Below, piece after piece: positions 53,765 through 62,618 of a stretch of 64,000 nt of DNA. Under the pieces are notes generated by a model. That model saw only the letters and a program-made list of their open reading frames with translations. It made no database searches and was not told the DNA's origin. The stretch is taken from assembly GCF_030403435.1 (NCBI RefSeq), contig NZ_JAUEPH010000003.1, forward strand, positions 496,001 through 560,000. The letters run 5' to 3'. How positions within the stretch are numbered: position 1 is the stretch's first letter; each line of letters begins with the position of its first letter. Source of the DNA: Algoriphagus sediminis. Its GTDB lineage: Bacteria > Bacteroidota > Bacteroidia > Cytophagales > Cyclobacteriaceae. Made by a program: the position numbers and the translations under genes.

Positions 53765-54832
53765 TCAGTTTTTGTCAGAGCCAAGTGAGTTAAAAATTCC
53801 TTCAATCTCTTCCCTTTTTTCCTGCATGCTCCCCAAGAGCTTCATTTGATTCTTTGCGCGGTTTAAGTTTGCCAAAGGATGATGCACATGATAATACACG
53901 TTTCCTTCCAGATGATCAGTCAAAAAACGAAGGCCCATCATGAGGGTCATGTATTCCCCGGCTAGTTTTAAAGATTCTATCTCGGGCTTTGAAATGTCTT
54001 TCCCGAAACCGCTTAAATATCCTTTGAGCAAGGCCTCAAATAGGGCAACTTGCAGGTTAACCTGAGCCAAGTCTTCGCTGTTTTCATCCGCTCCAGAAGC
54101 AGCAGTACGTACTAAGTCACCAAAATCATACATAATGTAGCCCGGCATTATCGTGTCCAGATCGACCACCGCATTTACATTTTTCAGATCTTCAGAGAAA
54201 ATGAGGTTATTAAGCTTGGTGTCGTTATGAGTGATCCGTAGGGGGAGTGTACGGATAGATTGGCTGTAAGTATATACAAGATTACCCTGGTTTTTGTAAA
54301 AGTCTGTGATGGGATTCAGTTCCTCCGAATGGGTACTTTGAGATAAAACATTTAGAAAACGCTCATATCTTAAATCGAGGCGATGGAAATCAGGTATGGT
54401 TTCACTCAGACTTTCTGGGTGAATAGAGTTCATGGCTGCCGCAAAGCTCCCAAAGCTCTTTGCAGCCTGAAAAGCCTGTTCCGGATTTTCTGGATAGTCT
54501 ATTGATTTTCCTTCCACAAAATCAAAAAGTCTGAACAAACCTTCTTTGCTTCGATAAAGAAGTTCACCGGATTTCCTTGGGATTGGGAGGGGAACCTGAA
54601 AAGGTAATCTTTCGAACTTAGCCTCCGAATGAAGGGTTTTCTGATTTTTGGTGATTTTTTCAGGAGACTTAAATACCTCATCATTGAATTCCTGCAAGAT
54701 GAACTTTTTAGCCTTGGTCTCTACCAGAAAAGTGCGATGAATATGGCCATTACCAAAAGGTTTGTACCTCATCGCCTCCAAATTCCCTATTGGGAAATGA
54801 GAAAGAACAGAATGGATTTGCTCGGAATTCAT
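53765..54832 (-). CDS. APH-like phosphotransferase (possible sugar kinase)
   Basis: A 355-aa protein with the aminoglycoside-phosphotransferase/choline-kinase fold. The catalytic loop reads RITHNDTKLNNLIF (HxDxKxxN) and the metal-binding Asp follows in VVDLDTIMPG. In Bacteroidota such proteins often act as N-acetylhexosamine or other sugar kinases rather than in drug resistance, and here the divergent neighbour is a sodium:solute symporter, which could supply the substrate. Both points are inference. A TAnnTTTG element lies only 4 bases before the start. Confidence 0.82.
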   Translation of the reverse strand: MNSEQIHSVLSHFPIGNLEAMRYKPFGNGHIHRTFLVETKAKKFILQEFNDEVFKSPEKITKNQKTLHSEAKFERLPFQVPLPIPRKSGELLYRSKEGLFRLFDFVEGKSIDYPENPEQAFQAAKSFGSFAAAMNSIHPESLSETIPDFHRLDLRYERFLNVLSQSTHSEELNPITDFYKNQGNLVYTYSQSIRTLPLRITHNDTKLNNLIFSEDLKNVNAVVDLDTIMPGYIMYDFGDLVRTAASGADENSEDLAQVNLQVALFEALLKGYLSGFGKDISKPEIESLKLAGEYMTLMMGLRFLTDHLEGNVYYHVHHPLANLNRAKNQMKLLGSMQEKREEIEGIFNSLGSDKN

Positions 54833-54836
54833 TTCC

Positions 54837-54844
54837 CAAATCTA
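54837..54844 (-). promoter_or_regulatory. -7 element (TAnnTTTG) right before the APH-like gene
   Basis: TAGATTTG on the minus strand ends 4 bases before the ATG at 54832, implying a leaderless or nearly leaderless transcript. No -33 box at standard spacing. The rest of the 230-base gap to the symporter shows no further element I can support. Confidence 0.4.
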
Positions 54845-55062
54845 CGGGATGAATCTCAAAGTTAATCATTCAACTACCTCCGGAGTTTATGGATTCACTT
54901 GGATTGTGTGCTTGAACTTTACTTGATAGAAATGCCAAAACTTAATTGTATTTTTCTTTCCTTGATAAACTTTTTATGATACATTGCTAAAAATATTATA
55001 GAAGTTTTTATGCTTTTATAAAAAAAATTAATAAACCTTCTTTTCACCCCAACCTAGAAGCT

Positions 55063-56838
55063 ATGAATGTTACCGGAATTGATTGGGCCATTATTGGGGC
55101 CTTTTTTCTTGTTTCCCTTCTGATCGGTCTTTTTACATCCAAAAAGGCAGGTTCATCCGCTAAAGAGTTCTTCCTTTCAGGTAGAAATATGCCCTGGTGG
55201 CTTTTGGGTGTTTCCATGGTTGCAACCACCTTTTCTGCTGATACTCCAAATCTTGTCACTGATATTGTCAGAAAAAATGGTGTCGCTGGGAATTGGACCT
55301 GGTGGGCTTTCCTACTTACTGGAATGCTGACTGTTTTTGTATATGCTAAGCTCTGGCGTAGATCAGAAGTGACCACGGATTTAGAGTTTTATGAATTGAG
55401 GTATTCTGGTAAAGGTGCAGCATTCTTAAGGGCATTTCGGGCCATATATCTCGGGGTATTCTTTAATGTGGTGATTATGGCTACGGTCTCGCTAGCCGCT
55501 ATTAAGATAGGTGGGGTAATGCTTGGACTCTCCCCAGTGCAGACCTTGCTTATAGCCTCAGTAGTAACGGTGGTTTATAGTTCGCTTGGTGGTTTGAAAG
55601 GGGTTTTGTTGACTGATTTCTTTCAGTTCTTCATTGCGATTATTGGCTCTTTTGGAGCTGCTTATTACATCATAGACCTTCCGGAAATTGGTTCGGTAAG
55701 TAACCTTCTTTCCCATGAAATGGTAGCGGATAAACTGGATTTCTTTCCTGATTTCTCTGACCCCAATGCCTACATACCTTTCTTCCTTTTACCGATTGCT
55801 ATACAGTGGTGGGCTACATGGTATCCTGGTGCTGAGCCAGGTGGTGGTGGTTACATTGCGCAGCGAATGCTTTCAGCCAAGGATGAAAAAAATGCAATGG
55901 GAGCAACCCTCTTTTTCAATATTGCGCACTATGCATTAAGGCCATGGCCATGGATACTGATAGCTTTGGCTTCATTGGTGATCTTCCCAAATATTAGTGA
56001 CATGCAAGCGGCCTTCCCTGCCATTACAGAAGACAAGCTTGGGGATGATCTCGCATATTCGGCTATGCTCACCTTTTTACCCACTGGATTAATCGGAATT
56101 GTTTTGGCCTCTTTGATTGCCGCTGTGATGTCGACTTTATCTACACATCTTAATTGGGGCTCATCATATATTGTAAATGACTTTTATCTAAGATTCTTAA
56201 AGCCAGAGGCCTCTGATAAGGAATTAGTAGCGGTGGGAAGAATTTCGACTGTCACATTAATGGTTTTATCCGCTGTTTTGGCTTTAGCACTTTCGAGTGC
56301 CTTGGATGCATTTAATATTCTCCTTCAGATCGGAGCCGGCACGGGTTTGATCTTCATTCTGAGATGGTTTTGGTGGAGGATCAATGCTTATACAGAAATT
56401 TCTGCTATGGCTATTTCTTTTGTGGTTGCAATCTTTTTTGAGGCCATAAATCCAAATATTGGACTGATTGACATTCCTGAAGACCAGGCTTATTTGAAGC
56501 TTATTTACAGTGTTTCAATTACTACCGTAGGATGGCTTCTGGTCACATTCTTTACCCAGCCTGAAAAGGATGAGGTATTGTTAAGCTTTTACAAAAAAGT
56601 GAGTCCAGCTTCCTTCGGCTGGAAGAAAATCCTAGATAAATATCCAGAAATCAAACAAAATCCAGGACAGCTTCCGAAAGAAATCGGAATGATGCTTTTG
56701 GGCTCTGTGATGGTTTATACCGCGCTTTTCTCCACTGGATTCTTTATTTACAGCGAAATTCTTGGAGGAATAGTTTGCGGGTTGATCGCTTTAGCTTCAG
56801 GCTTAGTGATGCTGAAAACCTGGAAGACACTGGATTAA
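55063..56838 (+). CDS. Sodium:solute symporter (SSS family)
   Basis: A 591-aa transporter of the SSS/SLC5 family with about 14 hydrophobic helices. The start region GIDWAIIGAFFLVSLLIG, FFLSGRNMPWWLLGVSMVA, and the Na+-binding helix region SLIAAVMSTLSTHLNWGSSY are typical. The substrate is not readable; relatives carry sugars, nucleobases, or amino acids, and the divergent APH-like kinase gene hints at a sugar. It overlaps the convergent gldD gene by 4 bases. Confidence 0.92.
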   Translation: MNVTGIDWAIIGAFFLVSLLIGLFTSKKAGSSAKEFFLSGRNMPWWLLGVSMVATTFSADTPNLVTDIVRKNGVAGNWTWWAFLLTGMLTVFVYAKLWRRSEVTTDLEFYELRYSGKGAAFLRAFRAIYLGVFFNVVIMATVSLAAIKIGGVMLGLSPVQTLLIASVVTVVYSSLGGLKGVLLTDFFQFFIAIIGSFGAAYYIIDLPEIGSVSNLLSHEMVADKLDFFPDFSDPNAYIPFFLLPIAIQWWATWYPGAEPGGGGYIAQRMLSAKDEKNAMGATLFFNIAHYALRPWPWILIALASLVIFPNISDMQAAFPAITEDKLGDDLAYSAMLTFLPTGLIGIVLASLIAAVMSTLSTHLNWGSSYIVNDFYLRFLKPEASDKELVAVGRISTVTLMVLSAVLALALSSALDAFNILLQIGAGTGLIFILRWFWWRINAYTEISAMAISFVVAIFFEAINPNIGLIDIPEDQAYLKLIYSVSITTVGWLLVTFFTQPEKDEVLLSFYKKVSPASFGWKKILDKYPEIKQNPGQLPKEIGMMLLGSVMVYTALFSTGFFIYSEILGGIVCGLIALASGLVMLKTWKTLD

Positions 56839-57410
56839 TTTTCAAAGGTGACAGAATTCATCAAGTGAGCCATATCAATTTTGATGTATTCAATTACTGG
56901 GGCGAGTGAATCATTTTTCATCGCGGTATTGAAATACAGGGCTCCTCTCAAAAAGTGCTGAGTTGAATCTGTTACGAAGAATTGAAACTGGGTAGGAACT
57001 TCTCCCTCCAATTCAGCCACCACACCTGTGTATCCATTTGGAGTGATGGTGATGGCCTCTTCAATTCCGTAAGCCTTGATTTGATGCTTGGCGGTTAGCT
57101 TAAATGCATCCTCGGATAAGGTTCTGAAGTCTACCTCATCCCCATCGATCTCCTTATAAGTCATATGGATTTTAGCCCCAAAATCCACATAGTGAAGATT
57201 AATCCAGTTCTTCTCGGCTAGGTTAAAGGAGTCTGCTTCCACTTGGCTATATTTAGAATGTTCCAATTGATAGGGCAACTCCCTAGTTAGCTCCTGAAAC
57301 TCATGTTCTGGGAGATCGATACGATTATATCCAGGCGGTTTAGGTAAGTAGTTTTCCGAGCAGGAGCTCAAAAGAATTGAGGTAAATAGGATCAAAGCTG
57401 ATCTCTTCAT
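56835..57410 (-). CDS. gldD: Gliding motility/T9SS lipoprotein GldD
   Basis: A 191-aa lipoprotein with signal and lipobox (SILLSSC, C17), then the signature YLPKPPGYNRIDLP that marks GldD. GldD is essential for gliding in Flavobacterium and is linked to type IX secretion function. Its presence agrees with the T9SS sorting domain in the large propeller protein. Here it is alone, whereas in Flavobacterium it is near gldE, ssb and mutY. Whether the organism glides cannot be decided from this. Confidence 0.92.
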   Translation of the reverse strand: MKRSALILFTSILLSSCSENYLPKPPGYNRIDLPEHEFQELTRELPYQLEHSKYSQVEADSFNLAEKNWINLHYVDFGAKIHMTYKEIDGDEVDFRTLSEDAFKLTAKHQIKAYGIEEAITITPNGYTGVVAELEGEVPTQFQFFVTDSTQHFLRGALYFNTAMKNDSLAPVIEYIKIDMAHLMNSVTFEN

Positions 57411-57488
57411 AGAGTAAATTTAGTCGATTGGGTTTGAAATAGTCCGGAATAAGTACAACTTTAACGATAAATCAAACACCACGTTACT

Positions 57489-58019
57489 ATGAACAAGTTC
57501 ACAAAATCGTTTGGAGCATTCGTGTTCTTCATTTCATTTTTGGCTATGGGAAATCTACAAGCCCAAACCACTATGGAAGAATTCGCCACCAAGTGGAATC
57601 ATGGGAAGCAATTCACCATTGATGTTTTAAATGCGATGCCTGATTCGGGAATGGATTACAAAACTGACCCTGAGGCCATGTCCTTCAAGGAACAAATACA
57701 CCATATTGGATCGGCAATAGTTGGGATAAGCCAAGGGCTACTCAAAGGAGGTGAAGCCTCGGCTCCTCAGATTGATGTTGCAACTGCATCAAAGGAAGAA
57801 TTAGCTGCATTTTTAGAAGAGGCATATGAATATGGGAAATCAGCTATCGTTGGTTTGAGTGAAGCCGACCGTGCGGAAGTAATCAATGCTTTTGGAAATG
57901 AATTGACCAGAAGACAGGTAATTGCCATGTTAGATGATCACTGCACTCACCATAGAGGGGCAGCTATTGCCTATCTAAGAGCAAATGGAGTGACTCCTCC
58001 AGCATTTGTAGGTTTCTAA
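57489..58019 (+). CDS. Secreted DinB-family protein
   Basis: A 176-aa protein of the DinB/YfiT four-helix family with an N-terminal signal peptide (FGAFVFFISFLAMGNLQAQ). Possible metal ligands are the His residues in IHHIGSAI and DHCTHHRGAAIAYLR, matching the family's three-His site. Most DinB-like proteins are cytosolic thiol-dependent enzymes; export is a variant seen in Bacteroidota. The reaction is unknown. A bidirectional terminator follows. Confidence 0.88.
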   Translation: MNKFTKSFGAFVFFISFLAMGNLQAQTTMEEFATKWNHGKQFTIDVLNAMPDSGMDYKTDPEAMSFKEQIHHIGSAIVGISQGLLKGGEASAPQIDVATASKEELAAFLEEAYEYGKSAIVGLSEADRAEVINAFGNELTRRQVIAMLDDHCTHHRGAAIAYLRANGVTPPAFVGF

Positions 58020-58043
58020 GCAGACCTTACCAAGACCATGAAT

Positions 58044-58073
58044 AAGGCTGGATCAATATCCAGCCTTTTTTTA
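58044..58073. terminator. Intrinsic terminator between DinB and nitroreductase genes
   Basis: A perfect 10-bp stem AAGGCTGGAT (58044-58053) with ATCCAGCCTT (58058-58067) and loop CAAT, then T to 58072. It lies between converging genes; the T run overlaps the nitroreductase stop codon. Confidence 0.9.
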
Positions 58074-58673
58074 TTCTGTGACCCAAGCTACTTTTTCGTC
58101 TAGCGGATCTCGTTTTCCAGTCGGCCAATTATCAGAAGCTGGTTTCGCGACATAGAAAAAGCCCATCAACATATCTTCGCCCTCTAGACCAAAGTCTTCT
58201 CTGGCCTCCGGCCAAAAGGTAGGGCCGCCCGTTCCCCAATATCCAGCGAGTCCGTATGCAGAGGCAGTCAGGTACATATTCTGAACCGCCATAGCTGTAG
58301 CAGCGATTTCTTCCATTAAAGGAATATTTTCAGAACGCTTCATCAAAATGGCAATTACGTGGGAAGCTTTTTGGGGGTTGTTTAGAAACTTTTCATAGGT
58401 GGCCTCGATAAAAGGAGTTCCATTTTTCTCTGCTCGCATTTTATACATATCGGCCTGATATTGCCCAAACTTCTTAAGGCCTTCTCCAGTGTAAACGATA
58501 AACCGCCAAGGCTGAGTAAGCTTATGTGTAGGGGCCCATCGCGCATTTTCGAGCATTTCTTCGATGATGGCATCATCTATGGGGTCATTCTCCTTAAACT
58601 GTGCCACAAACATGGATCTTCGGCCACGGATTATTTTGGTTACTTCTTCTGGGTTAAAGTCTGGTTTTTGCAT
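58071..58673 (-). CDS. Nitroreductase-family protein
   Basis: A 200-aa FMN-dependent NAD(P)H oxidoreductase of the nitroreductase family. The N-terminal flavin-binding IIRGRRSMF, the middle EEMLENARWAPTHKLTQPW and the late YGLAGYWGTGG are characteristic. Natural substrates for such enzymes are often quinones or other small acceptors, and nothing here selects one. It is 50 bases downstream of the S10 peptidase gene on the same strand. Confidence 0.9.
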   Translation of the reverse strand: MQKPDFNPEEVTKIIRGRRSMFVAQFKENDPIDDAIIEEMLENARWAPTHKLTQPWRFIVYTGEGLKKFGQYQADMYKMRAEKNGTPFIEATYEKFLNNPQKASHVIAILMKRSENIPLMEEIAATAMAVQNMYLTASAYGLAGYWGTGGPTFWPEAREDFGLEGEDMLMGFFYVAKPASDNWPTGKRDPLDEKVAWVTE

Positions 58674-58723
58674 TCTTTTTTCTTTTCATAAATCAAAGAT
58701 GGGATAATTGGTTCCCTTTCTGA

Positions 58724-60229
58724 TTAGTTTAAAATTCCAGTTATGAATTCCCGAATATCCTCGGCCAGTGCATCAAAATCTTCTTGCCGATTATACATCA
58801 TATGCCCTGCTTCATAATAGGTCATATGAATACGATCCTGAGGGAATTCATGTCGAGAAAAGGTGAATTCTGAATCGAAGAACGGAGTGATTAAGTCGTA
58901 ATATCCATTTGCTACCATCACTTGAAGCTGGGTGTTTCTCCTCATAGCCTCGCTCAGATTTCGGGCAGTGCTAACATAAGATGGCTCCCAATAGCCTCCT
59001 GACGAGGGTTTCCAATCCCAACCGGACATACTTTGGGAAGAAGTGAAATAGGGTCTATCCATTTCCACTTCGAGCTCATTCATCAAATAATCATTGAAAG
59101 TAGCAGTGTAGGCTGCACTAGTCATGTAGCTACTTGGATCTCCTAAAACCGGGTTCTCTGCAACCGCTTCGGTCTCTTCATTTAAAAATCTCCCATCCAG
59201 TGTGCCTATGACTTTGCGCTCATCGCGCAAAAGCTCTTTCTTAAATCGGCCCATCAAGATCTGATTATCCGAAAGAAGAATGTAATCTTTATCTAATCCT
59301 GTGAAATAGGCTAGTTTCTCCGCGATGGCATCCTTTTGTTCCAGAGTTTGTTTTTGGGCTAGGAACAAAGACTCAAGATATTCTCCATAAGCGAATTCTC
59401 TAGCCTCTTGAGCAAATTCCTCTATGGTTTTACCTTGTCCCGCTTTGCCATGATACCAGGCAGTGACCGCCTGAGATGGTAGGTAAGTGAATAGTGAGGT
59501 CAGGTTATCCTTTGTGGAAGTGGATCCTGCGTAGTCCAAAGCCTGAGAAATCAAAACCAATCCATTCAATGCCATAGTTTGACCACCGCCTTGCAATATC
59601 TCGGTGATGAGTGCGGCTCTGGTAGTACCAAAGCTTTCTCCGGCGATAAACTTCGGCGCTTGCCAGCGATTATGCTTGGTTACCCATGTTCTCATGAATT
59701 GTGCAATTGAATTGGCATCCGCTTTCAAACCCCAAAAGTCTTCACCTTCCCCTTTGCCTTCCAGTTGGCTGAATCCAGTTCCGATTGGATCCACAAAAAC
59801 CAGGTCTACCAAGTCAATTAGGAAGTCAGAATTATCCACCAATTCGTATGGTGCAGCACCATCATCTTCATCAGCATCGCTATCCACTTTGACCACTTTA
59901 GGTCCAAAAAAGCCCATATGCAACCAAACTGATGCAGAACCAGGACCACCATTGAAAATGAACATCACCGGGCGAGGCTCATCATTTGGAATTCCAGTTT
60001 TTAAATAAGAAGTACTCCACATCGAGCCGATGACTTCTCCCTCAGAATCCTTGATGAATGTTTCTCCCACGATGGCATCGTAGGTAAGGAGCCTTCCCCC
60101 AAAAGTTCCTTGATGACTAGTCTTGAATTCTTTTGGCTCTCTGGGCTCCCAAGCCTTTTCCTCCTCTTGAGCGAAAGAGATGGTGCTGAAGAGTGTCATC
60201 ACTAAAACCATACTGATAATTCGTCTCAT
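58724..60229 (-). CDS. Secreted serine carboxypeptidase (S10 family)
   Basis: A 501-aa exported peptidase-like protein with a signal peptide (ISMVLVMTLFSTISFAQ). The alpha/beta-hydrolase catalytic triad is visible: nucleophile Ser in AGESFGTTRA, Asp in NGYYDLITPF, His in YEAGHMMYN, with the oxyanion region FNGGPGSASVWLHMG. S10 enzymes remove C-terminal residues from peptides. It is 17 bases downstream of the TonB-dependent receptor gene on the same strand, so receptor and peptidase are probably co-expressed and could serve peptide or siderophore-type uptake. Confidence 0.93.
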   Translation of the reverse strand: MRRIISMVLVMTLFSTISFAQEEEKAWEPREPKEFKTSHQGTFGGRLLTYDAIVGETFIKDSEGEVIGSMWSTSYLKTGIPNDEPRPVMFIFNGGPGSASVWLHMGFFGPKVVKVDSDADEDDGAAPYELVDNSDFLIDLVDLVFVDPIGTGFSQLEGKGEGEDFWGLKADANSIAQFMRTWVTKHNRWQAPKFIAGESFGTTRAALITEILQGGGQTMALNGLVLISQALDYAGSTSTKDNLTSLFTYLPSQAVTAWYHGKAGQGKTIEEFAQEAREFAYGEYLESLFLAQKQTLEQKDAIAEKLAYFTGLDKDYILLSDNQILMGRFKKELLRDERKVIGTLDGRFLNEETEAVAENPVLGDPSSYMTSAAYTATFNDYLMNELEVEMDRPYFTSSQSMSGWDWKPSSGGYWEPSYVSTARNLSEAMRRNTQLQVMVANGYYDLITPFFDSEFTFSRHEFPQDRIHMTYYEAGHMMYNRQEDFDALAEDIREFITGILN

Positions 60230-60246
60230 AGTTCTTGGTTAAAAGT

Positions 60247-62487
60247 CTAATAATTAAAACCTAGCTTAATGCCTCCATACCAGTTTCTGGCTGGGGAAGG
60301 CTGATAAAATCTTCCTCCAAATGGATTGAGGTCATTCCCAAGGGAATACACTTCATCCAGTAAATTGTCTATTCCTGTAAATATCTCCAAATCCCATTTT
60401 CTTCCAAGATTACCAGCCCAGCCAATTCTCAGGTTCATCAGATTAAATGGATCCTGATAAACTGAATTAGCATCGTTTAAAGGTATTTCAGAGACGTACT
60501 GATGAGTTAGATTTAAATAAATCCCAGGAGATGTACGCAGGTCGAATCTGCTGACCAAAGTGGTTTGAGGAACTCCCGTAAGATCATTTCCTGAAAAATC
60601 GTTCTCTCTTTTTTGATAATCTACGAAAGTGAAAAACTGACCTGTGTAAGCCGTTCCAAGGCTTAGGTTTCTAATCGCTGCCGAACCATTTCGAATAAAG
60701 TCATAATCTATGGCCGCTTCGATTCCTTTCTGGTCCGTCGCCCCGGCATTTTGGAAAAGAACTACGCCTTGCTCATTGGTAAAGGTGGTGATGGTCTCAT
60801 CCAACTTGAAAAAGTAAGCCGTAAAGTCAATGTTCAGTTTTTCTTTCCCATGGCGGAATCCGATCTCGTAGTTTTGACCTCGCTCGGCTTCTAAATCAAG
60901 ATTCAAACTCCCTTCATTGGTTCGGACTTCGTCGATGGTTGGAGGTGAAAAGCCACTACTTATACTTCCATACATCGCGGTGAATTCAGAGATTCTATAG
61001 TTCAGAGCTACTCTTGGAATCAGGATAGGATCGAAAGTTCTTTTTTGAATTCCGGTAGCTCCTCCTGATGCATCTACTTGCCTATCTATTTCAAAACTTG
61101 AGAAGTTTTCACTTAGACCTAGTGTAAAAAGGAACTTCTCGGATAAATTCCATTCCAATTGCTGGAAGAGAAATGCCTGGCTTGCTCTGAGCTTATCAGC
61201 AAAGCGGATGGTGTCAGCCACACCATTCACATTTCCAAAATTTTGAGCATCGGTAACACTTCCCTGAGCTTCTGCCCCGAGGACAATTCTCATGGGTTTT
61301 TTGAGAAGATTTCCATTTAATTCAAAGCTCGTTCTACCGCCATACCCGAAGCTTAATTCCTTTTTATAATCCAGAATAAATGGATTTTCAAACTCGGTTG
61401 TCATGAGGTAAAGAGCTGTTGTATTTTTAGTATTTGTTGAGAACGTATAGGACTGGGCCAGGGAGCCAAAAATCGTTTGTTGGTCGATAGAGCTATTCTG
61501 GTTTTCAGAGCCAGGTCTGGCCTGAGTCGGATCTTCATTGAGCTGATCTTCATTTAGTCCTCCCGGAATCTCATATTGAAGGTCTGATACCAAAAGCTGG
61601 GTTCTGATTTCCTGTTTTTCAGATGGATTAAAGCTCCCGGATAGCTGAAATACTTTACGGTCCATGGCAGAATGATCACGATAGCCATCAGATTTTTGGC
61701 TTACAAATGAAGCTTCCAGAGCTCCTGAACCAATTTTTTGAGCTAGGCCCAGTCGATATTTTACCAAGCCAAAGTCACCTAAAAGCAAATCGGAGCTAAC
61801 TCGATTTCCACTTACTTGAGCAGGGCTACTCAAATTAATGACTCCACCATTTCCTGCACCATAGACACTTCCTGAAGGACCTTTAATGACTTCTCCGGTT
61901 CGGATATTGGTAAGGTCCAGAAGGTTCAGAGGAGTGGTTCCATCCGGTGCGGTAAATGGAACCTCATTCCAATACACTTTTACATTTCTCACCCCAAAAG
62001 GAGCTCTGAGCGAACTGCCGCGTATTGAAACCCTATAACTGGCTGGTGCACGCTCTTCGATTCGTACCCCCGGCTTTGTATTAAAAGAATTGACAAGGGA
62101 GGTTTCATTGAAGCGATTAAAGTCAGCTTCCCGAACCACGGCAATTGCCGCGGATTGCTCCAGCAGAGGTCTTTGGGATTCAAAAGCAGTAACGGTAACC
62201 TGGGATAGGTCGATCGCAAGCTTTTTTAAGAAGACTACATTTTCTCCGGGTGAAAGTCTGACTCGGAGTGTCTGGTAGCCTTCTTTGGATACGATAAAGG
62301 TTTCAGACTTTAGAGAATTAAAGGTCACTTGACCTGATTCATCACTTAATTCTGTTTTGCCATCTACACTTTCAAAGATGACATCCTGAATCGGAATCTG
62401 ACTTTCCTGATCCAAGACTTTGATGGTAATTTGCCCGTAGCAGACTAGGCTGATGAAAAGGAGCAGAAGGGTGAAAATTCTACGCAT
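60247..62487 (-). CDS. TonB-dependent outer membrane receptor
   Basis: An outer-membrane receptor of 746 aa from ATG 62487, chosen because RRIFTLLLLFISLVCYGQ then forms the signal; a longer frame adds 32 residues without one. Residues about 20-95 are a carboxypeptidase-regulatory-like domain. The plug (about 115-220) includes VRIEERAPASYRVSIRGSSLRA and the barrel follows, ending in LGFNY with a C-terminal aromatic. No SusD partner is adjacent, so it is more like a siderophore/small-ligand receptor than a SusC. It is probably transcribed with the S10 peptidase. Confidence 0.9.
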   Translation of the reverse strand: MRRIFTLLLLFISLVCYGQITIKVLDQESQIPIQDVIFESVDGKTELSDESGQVTFNSLKSETFIVSKEGYQTLRVRLSPGENVVFLKKLAIDLSQVTVTAFESQRPLLEQSAAIAVVREADFNRFNETSLVNSFNTKPGVRIEERAPASYRVSIRGSSLRAPFGVRNVKVYWNEVPFTAPDGTTPLNLLDLTNIRTGEVIKGPSGSVYGAGNGGVINLSSPAQVSGNRVSSDLLLGDFGLVKYRLGLAQKIGSGALEASFVSQKSDGYRDHSAMDRKVFQLSGSFNPSEKQEIRTQLLVSDLQYEIPGGLNEDQLNEDPTQARPGSENQNSSIDQQTIFGSLAQSYTFSTNTKNTTALYLMTTEFENPFILDYKKELSFGYGGRTSFELNGNLLKKPMRIVLGAEAQGSVTDAQNFGNVNGVADTIRFADKLRASQAFLFQQLEWNLSEKFLFTLGLSENFSSFEIDRQVDASGGATGIQKRTFDPILIPRVALNYRISEFTAMYGSISSGFSPPTIDEVRTNEGSLNLDLEAERGQNYEIGFRHGKEKLNIDFTAYFFKLDETITTFTNEQGVVLFQNAGATDQKGIEAAIDYDFIRNGSAAIRNLSLGTAYTGQFFTFVDYQKRENDFSGNDLTGVPQTTLVSRFDLRTSPGIYLNLTHQYVSEIPLNDANSVYQDPFNLMNLRIGWAGNLGRKWDLEIFTGIDNLLDEVYSLGNDLNPFGGRFYQPSPARNWYGGIKLGFNY

Positions 62488-62519
62488 GGTGAAATTTAAT
62501 GTATTTTTTGGAAGAGCTT

Positions 62520-62547
62520 TTACCTGAAAAGACCAATGGTCAGGTAA
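62520..62547. repeat. Inverted repeat upstream of the TonB receptor
   Basis: TTACCT (62520-62525) pairs with AGGTAA (62542-62547), and GACC (62531-62534) pairs with GGTC (62538-62541) inside it. It lies 33-60 bases before the receptor ATG on the minus strand, in the region shared with the divergent fucosidase gene. It might be a hairpin in the leader or an operator. No known motif was recognised. Confidence 0.4.
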
Positions 62548-62618
62548 GGTGATGGACCAGCAAAATATCCTTTCTATTTCCACATAGAATCCGTAATATT
62601 CCTGTCTACCAACCAGCC

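Noticed and set aside
53765-54832. Aminoglycoside resistance gene
   Set aside because: Only the general kinase fold matches; no mobile-element context, and such proteins in this group are usually metabolic kinases.
59604-60008. A 134-residue frame opposite the S10 peptidase gene
   Set aside because: Antisense shadow; the opposite strand carries the signal peptide and catalytic triad in one frame.
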